This document shows positions 58,864-64,000 of a DNA stretch of 64,000 bases, piece after piece. The notes below the pieces were generated by a model. That model was not told the origin of the DNA. It saw only the letters and a list, made by a program, of their open reading frames with translations, and searched no databases. Location of the stretch: assembly GCA_002914845.1 (NCBI GenBank), contig JXTC01000013.1:895278-959277 (forward strand), read 5' to 3'. Every line of letters starts with the position of its first letter. Position 1 is the stretch's first letter. The position numbers were made by a program, and so were the translations under genes. The DNA comes from Trema orientale (taxonomy: Eukaryota > Streptophyta > Magnoliopsida > Rosales > Cannabaceae).

Positions 58864-60802
58864 TGTTAAGGATAGTGCCTCAAAACATATGGATTATTTG
58901 TAACATTGTTGAATATAAATAAAATTTATAGTTTTCTTATTTGCCTATGTATTTTACCTTTTCTAAATATTACATTATTAGCATATTGATATTGAAAATC
59001 CCCTGATTATTTATAATACTATAGAACTTAGTATTCAACTATTGAATTTCAAGAGAATTGAGCTTGTAAGTAAATAATCTAAATTGTCTTTAGCAAATAA
59101 TTAAAGTTTGGAATCTTTAAATTGATAAGTTACTATGCGGTTTATTATCGCTGAGAATGTTGTAATCTTATACGGGTTACTAATGTGGTGCCATTAGAAT
59201 AAAGACAGTTAATATAATATTGATTATATTAGGCTAGATCAGATAAAATTTATTCTCCAATAATTTTTCGTTTCATGGAAGAATTAATTTTATCATTAGG
59301 ATCGTCATATATGAGATAATCTTATCTTGAGTATTTAACAAACTCCTATTTGTTAAATTATATTTTTTGACTTGCTTGTCATGATCTTTGTATTTAAAGC
59401 AGTCTAAAATCTTGTATCTTGGAAATATAGTTTAGAATATAATTGGGAACGATAATATAGAGATATGGAATCCATATCTTTCATTTGGAAGTTGTAAGAA
59501 TAATTCCCTTAAGTGATAATTTAGGACTTGAATAGTTGAGTGCTCAATTTACAATAAAATTGTGAATTACCTATTCATTAGAGAATTATCGGAACTTAAG
59601 GATAAAAAAATAATTAGGAAGGTTAGCATAATGAACCTAACCCTAATTGTTAATTATTCATAGAAGATTGATTCATATGTAGTGATTATATTAATAGACT
59701 GCTTGATAGTTTCTTCCAATAAATTATAATATATAATTCAGGAGTGTAATTCGAGGTTTATAGCAGAGTAACTCCGGAATTAATAAATTAGATACATTAA
59801 TTAAAGAGTTTTATTAATTATCCAAATTTATTGAAGTTTGAATTATAAGTTCATAGGTGCACAATTTCAACTCCTAATTACTATAGTGAATTAGGCATGA
59901 TAGTAGAATATTAAATTATTTGATTCAAATTGCTATCTTCAAGTAACGCCTATACGGAAATGTTTTCTGGACAACATTAATTTGTAGTAAGAATTGTTAT
60001 TACAAAATTATAGATAAACATAATTAATCATTGAATTGATTAATTATTTAGATAATGTTAGACACAAATTATGAAATAAATATTATTAATTAGTTTGATA
60101 AATTTTTTTTCCGAAATTTGTAATTTGAAATTTGAATAGTTCAAATTTAGATTAAATCATATTTAATCTATTTATTTTCAAAATTTAAAGTTTAAATTTT
60201 AATTAAACAAAAAGAAGAGATAGGGAATGAATGCATGCCACATAAGGAGTCTCCTTTTGTGGCCATACGCTACCTCCCTATTTTTTGGGATTTGTTTAAT
60301 TTTATTTAAATAAATAATATAATTTAAAGATATATATATATTAATTTCATTAAAAGTTAAATAAAAATTAAGTTTAAATAAAATATCTCCCTATTATCCC
60401 TATTTTTAAGTGTGTCTATAGAGCTCTTAAAAAGATACGATCTTTTTCCTAAGTAGTCAGTCCTTTAAGAATCCAAAAAAAAAAAAAAAAAAGAAAAGTG
60501 AGACTTCCTCTAAAAATTCGATGTTATCTCATGTGCCGAGAAAAATAACAAGAAGCAAAAAGAGAGCTTTAGACTTAAGATCATATTTTCCTGCCCACTC
60601 AACCATTTGCTTGTAAGGGAGGCTTTTGGAGGATTGTGGTTCCGAAGAAAACGAAGGCTGGGATTCTTTGTAGAGCATCGAAAGGTTAGCTTTTTATTAA
60701 TAGGGATTTATATCTTCGATCTCTTGATATATGATTAATAATCATATGTGCTTATAAGATCTCCAAATTTTTGAAACCTGGAACCACCACCCTTCCGCTA
60801 CA
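58864..60802 (+). repeat. probable copia 5' LTR
   Basis: It starts TGTTAAGG. An end at CTTCCGCTACA (60802) is plausible because many plant copia LTRs end in CTTCCGCTGCA-like sequence. No recognisable PBS follows, so the end is tentative. A long A-run lies at about 60476-60493. Confidence 0.45.
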
Positions 60803-63101
60803 ATCCATTCAAAAACCGACGAATGGCCTCAGAATGGGTTCACAAAATCTTATGTGATTATTAATGACGTATGTTTGTGAGTGTGGCACTATTAAATCCT
60901 TTTCATATGATGAATGGTTGTTTATGTGCAAATCTGATTTGGTTGTTAATTGCATGGTTCATTTAGATTAGGTTTTTATTTTTATTTTTGGTTTATGGGT
61001 TGTTTTACCCGTTTAGTTTTTCGTATTTTTTCCCTGTTATTTGTAATATCAAAGATAAGACGAAGAATACATCCAGGCCGACAGGAGACAGTCCAAGCCA
61101 GTGCAAGTCGGTGTGAAGTAGCACAAGACGACACAAGACGGAGGACAGCGTGGTGACCCCATGGCACTTACGGCCCCCGAGTGTCGCGGCCGACCACCTG
61201 CGGTAATTGTTGTCGTAGGTGAACCCTTGTCGCATGCTACGGCTAGATGCAAGGCTTAGAGTGAAACTCCCGGTCTCTATGGCTTTGGGTGATGGAGCTG
61301 TGCGTCCATGACAAAGCAACAGGTGATGGGGCCATGCGGTCCACGACATTAGATGCCGTGTCCGTACGGCAGTGGTACTTTAAGGCACCACCAAATACCG
61401 TTAGACAACTCTGCTTAGTGCGTAGCACAATGGACTAAGTGTCTAAATGCACTTGAGCTCAAGTTATTTGAATGTTAAAACCAAAATTTGACCCAAATGA
61501 AATTTCAACCCCAAGATAGAGATTAGAGGAAATTTGATTTTTTATGGTAATTTTTCAAAAAAAAAATTAAAAAAATCCCGAAATTTAAACTTGTTCTAAA
61601 AAACGCTAAAATTAATTATAAAATACCATTTTTAAAAGTATTTAGAAAAATACTATTTTTTTATTAATTGATGAGATACTTAAGGTAATTAGTCGAGTTA
61701 CCTATGGTAACTTGATCAGTTACTTCAAGTAGCTAGATTGGTTGCCCTAAATAACCTAACTAATAAAGTTTTTAAAAAGTGATATTTTTCTAAATCAATC
61801 TGGGCATTTTCAAAAAAATCAGCCCATCCAGAATTTTTCAATTTTTAGTAGTTTGGGTCTGAAATTTTATAAGAAGCCCTAGAGATTATGCCCAGAGAAG
61901 CCCGAAACAAAGAAGCCCATATTGGAGGAGTCCAATAGATCGAACAAGAAGAAGAAAGTTTATAAAAGACACTTTTTGTAATTAAAATTGTTTAATTAGT
62001 AGGAGCTTTTTATTAGTAATCTAGAGGGACCCGATCAAAGCATTAAATACTCTATTTAAATTTTTTTATTAATTATGTGATAATTATAATCATGTATATA
62101 ACATGCTATATATAATAGATAATGCCCACTCTTATCATTTATGACATGATATGCATATATATCCATTTTATTTTCTTTAATTTAAATTGTTTTATTGAAA
62201 AATTTTAAAACGGAATAATTTGATTAGATTAAATTGGTAAAAGATTATTTTTAACTTAGAATTATCATAATTTATTAAATAACGTGAATTATATTTAATA
62301 GTTAATTCTAGTATTTTCACATTAATAATTCTAAGTTCCACTAAATTAAATTGTTTAATTTAGGGTTACTTAGAATTTCATAATAAATTATTATTTTTAA
62401 AAAATCTGGTAAATTTATTAGGATTAGATCCAATTGACCAATTTCTTAAATAATAATCAGTATTATCTATGTTTTTAAATAAAATATATAATTTTAAAAT
62501 AATGAGTGGAAGAATGTAATATGTTGATATAACCTATGGTCTCTACTATTAGTTGACACTTTTAATTTCAATATATACTTAGAGACGCCTTGATTTTGTC
62601 CTTCCAACGAAAAGTGTTTGTTTAAAATTGACAAGGTTGACTTCTTAAAGATAGGATTTAAAATTATACTGCAGAATTGACCTACCATATGATGGTAATT
62701 TTGTGATATAAATAATAAAATCTTAAATAATAGGTTACACTGATAAAATACTATTAATTTTATTAATAATTATTTTGACCAGAATACGTTAAATAATAAT
62801 ATAAGTAATATTTTGCATGTGATTTAATAAGAATAAATACGGTAATTAATAGTATGGCAGCAATTTTGTGATATAAATAATATTTTGCATGTATTTATTA
62901 ATTGATAATGTATCAATTTCTATTGTAAATAATATGACCTACTCTACAGCAGCATATTATTCATAAAGGAAAGTACTATAAGAATTAGTTTTTTTTCATC
63001 TTTTCTTTTTAATGTTGTTTCTCATGTACATCATGCATTATGCTTACTATTCTAATTTTGATAAATATATAGTTTTAAATTGTTTATCTGATTTACTTTT
63101 A
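60803..63101 (+). other. copia leader with GC-richer block
   Basis: Non-coding leader between LTR and gag. The block at about 61050-61400 is much richer in GC than its surroundings and contains open frames on both strands that look compositional. The rest is AT-rich. This layout (GC-rich block, then AT-rich DNA, then gag) parallels the copia at 39943-42416. Confidence 0.5.
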
Positions 63102-63990
63102 GCAATGGCAAACCTTATAGTCGCTATTCTATCAAATGAGAAACTTAGAACCGGGAAAAACTTTAACAAATGGAAGAGCAATATGAATACAATTCTAATA
63201 TGCGGAAACTACAAGTTTATCATGACGGAGGAATATCTTCCACAACCTGCTGACAATCTCTCTTGTAATGTACGTGAGGCATATAACAATTGGATTAAGG
63301 CAAACAATAAGGCCCGCTATCGCTTGTTAGCTGGACTGTCTAATGTGTTGAGAGGTTAACATGAAGGCATGGAGACTGCATTTGAGATTATGGAATCTCT
63401 GCAAGCCATATTCAGAAGCCCACCTGACAAAGCTCATCATGTTATCATTAAAGCAATTATGAACACTCGGATGAAAACCAATGTCCTAGTTCGAAAGCAT
63501 GTCCTAAAGATGATCGGCTTACTTTATGAAGCTAAACTGAGTCACAGACAGATAAACAAAGCCACCTAAGTGGGGATGATTTTGGAAATACAATCCTCAA
63601 TCTTTAATCAATTCAAAAGGAACTATGTTATGAATAAGTTCAGCTATAATTTCACTCAACTATTGAATAAGTTGCAGAGCTATGAATCCATATCGAAAGA
63701 TAAGGATGAAAAGGAAAAAGCTAACATCACTGAAGAGATACTTTCTTCCAACAGAAACAAAAATAAGAAAAGGAAGAAGGCGGCTAGCAAGTCTCAGGTG
63801 ATGCCCAATAGGCAAATCAAGGCTACCAAGAAAAGCTTCAATAACAAGAAGCCCAAAGGAAAATATTTCCATTGTGAAGTAGATAAGCACTGGAAGAGAA
63901 ATTGTAACTAGTAGCTCGAGGAGCTCAAGAAAAAGGAGAAGAAAAGTAAATATGATTTACTTATTATAGAAGCATGCTTAATGAAAGATA
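63102..63990 (+). pseudogene. copia gag, fossil, incomplete at window edge
   Basis: The reading starts MANLIVAILSNEKLRTGKNFNKWKSNMN, the usual copia gag opening (L.G.NF..WK). It continues with the METAFEIMESLQAIF and HHVIIKAIMNTRMK blocks, a basic lysine-rich segment (near 63740-63830), and a zinc-knuckle-like FHCEVDKHWKRNC near 63870-63908. The protease start may follow at the edge. Broken at a few points. Confidence 0.85.
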
Positions 63991-64000
63991 ATTCTTCCTC

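Larger units (their letters stand above)
58864..64000 (+). mobile_element. Ty1/copia, 5' LTR, leader and gag; runs off the right edge
   Basis: A presumed LTR begins TGTTAAGGATAGTGCC at 58864, abutting the truncated minus-strand copia. Leader sequence runs to 63102, where gag begins, and the element continues past the window. The leader segment around 62500-62560 (GAGTGGAAGAATG, CCTATGGTCTCTA) matches that of the copia at 41870-41910, so the two are related. Pol is not visible in this window. Fossil with a few breaks so far. Confidence 0.75.

Noticed and set aside
61005-61428. Minus-strand proteins in the right-hand copia leader
   Set aside because: Compositional frames in a GC-richer leader block, overlapping in several frames.

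Overview
The window looks like AT-rich nuclear DNA from a eudicot plant. It holds one spliced TIR-NBS-LRR (TNL) resistance-type gene, a class known from eudicots and absent from grasses. Almost everything else is transposable elements of plant lineages: Ty1/copia, Ty3/gypsy of Tekay/Del type, a hAT element, foldback elements, a Mutator-like MITE and a SINE. No tRNA or rRNA gene was recognised. Two ambiguous bases lie at 6923-6924.

Layout. 1-1411: tail of a copia element with its 3' LTR. 1412-6420: small repeats, namely a higher-order tandem array (about 2079-2765), a minus-strand copia LTR fragment (to 3585), an inverted-repeat element (about 3657-4130), a tandem duplication with a SINE in one copy (4409-4780), and a MITE with perfect 9-bp target duplications (4946-5299). 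6421 to about 31400: a dead hAT transposon that became a landing pad. A gag-only copia element (10010-12470) and a gypsy-type LTR (from 12659) are inserted in its GA-rich leader. That LTR in turn holds a solo LTR (13234-14742) and another LTR (14844-30729). The latter was split by a Tekay gypsy element (16329-29794), which itself carries a solo LTR of its own family (23469-26392). The nest is five levels deep and most junctions are supported by target-site duplications. About 31400-34320: 5' part of a SIRE-like copia. 34588-38295 and 38296-45880: two truncated copies of one copia family in opposite orientation, followed by a second copy of the inverted-repeat element.

46787-55157 is the TNL gene. 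Its five exons join in frame to 1,247 codons without a stop: TIR, NB-ARC, LRR and the post-LRR C-JID domain. NB-ARC motifs are intact. The TIR carries glutamine where the catalytic NADase glutamate normally sits, and intron 1 is 4.3 kb long and contains a copia fragment. A CACTA-type fragment lies just downstream.

55990-64000: a copia remnant whose 3' end is interrupted by a 1.54-kb nearly perfect palindrome (56541-58076), then a further copia element whose gag runs off the right edge. All retroelements here are fossils. The only gene that looks functional is the TNL.
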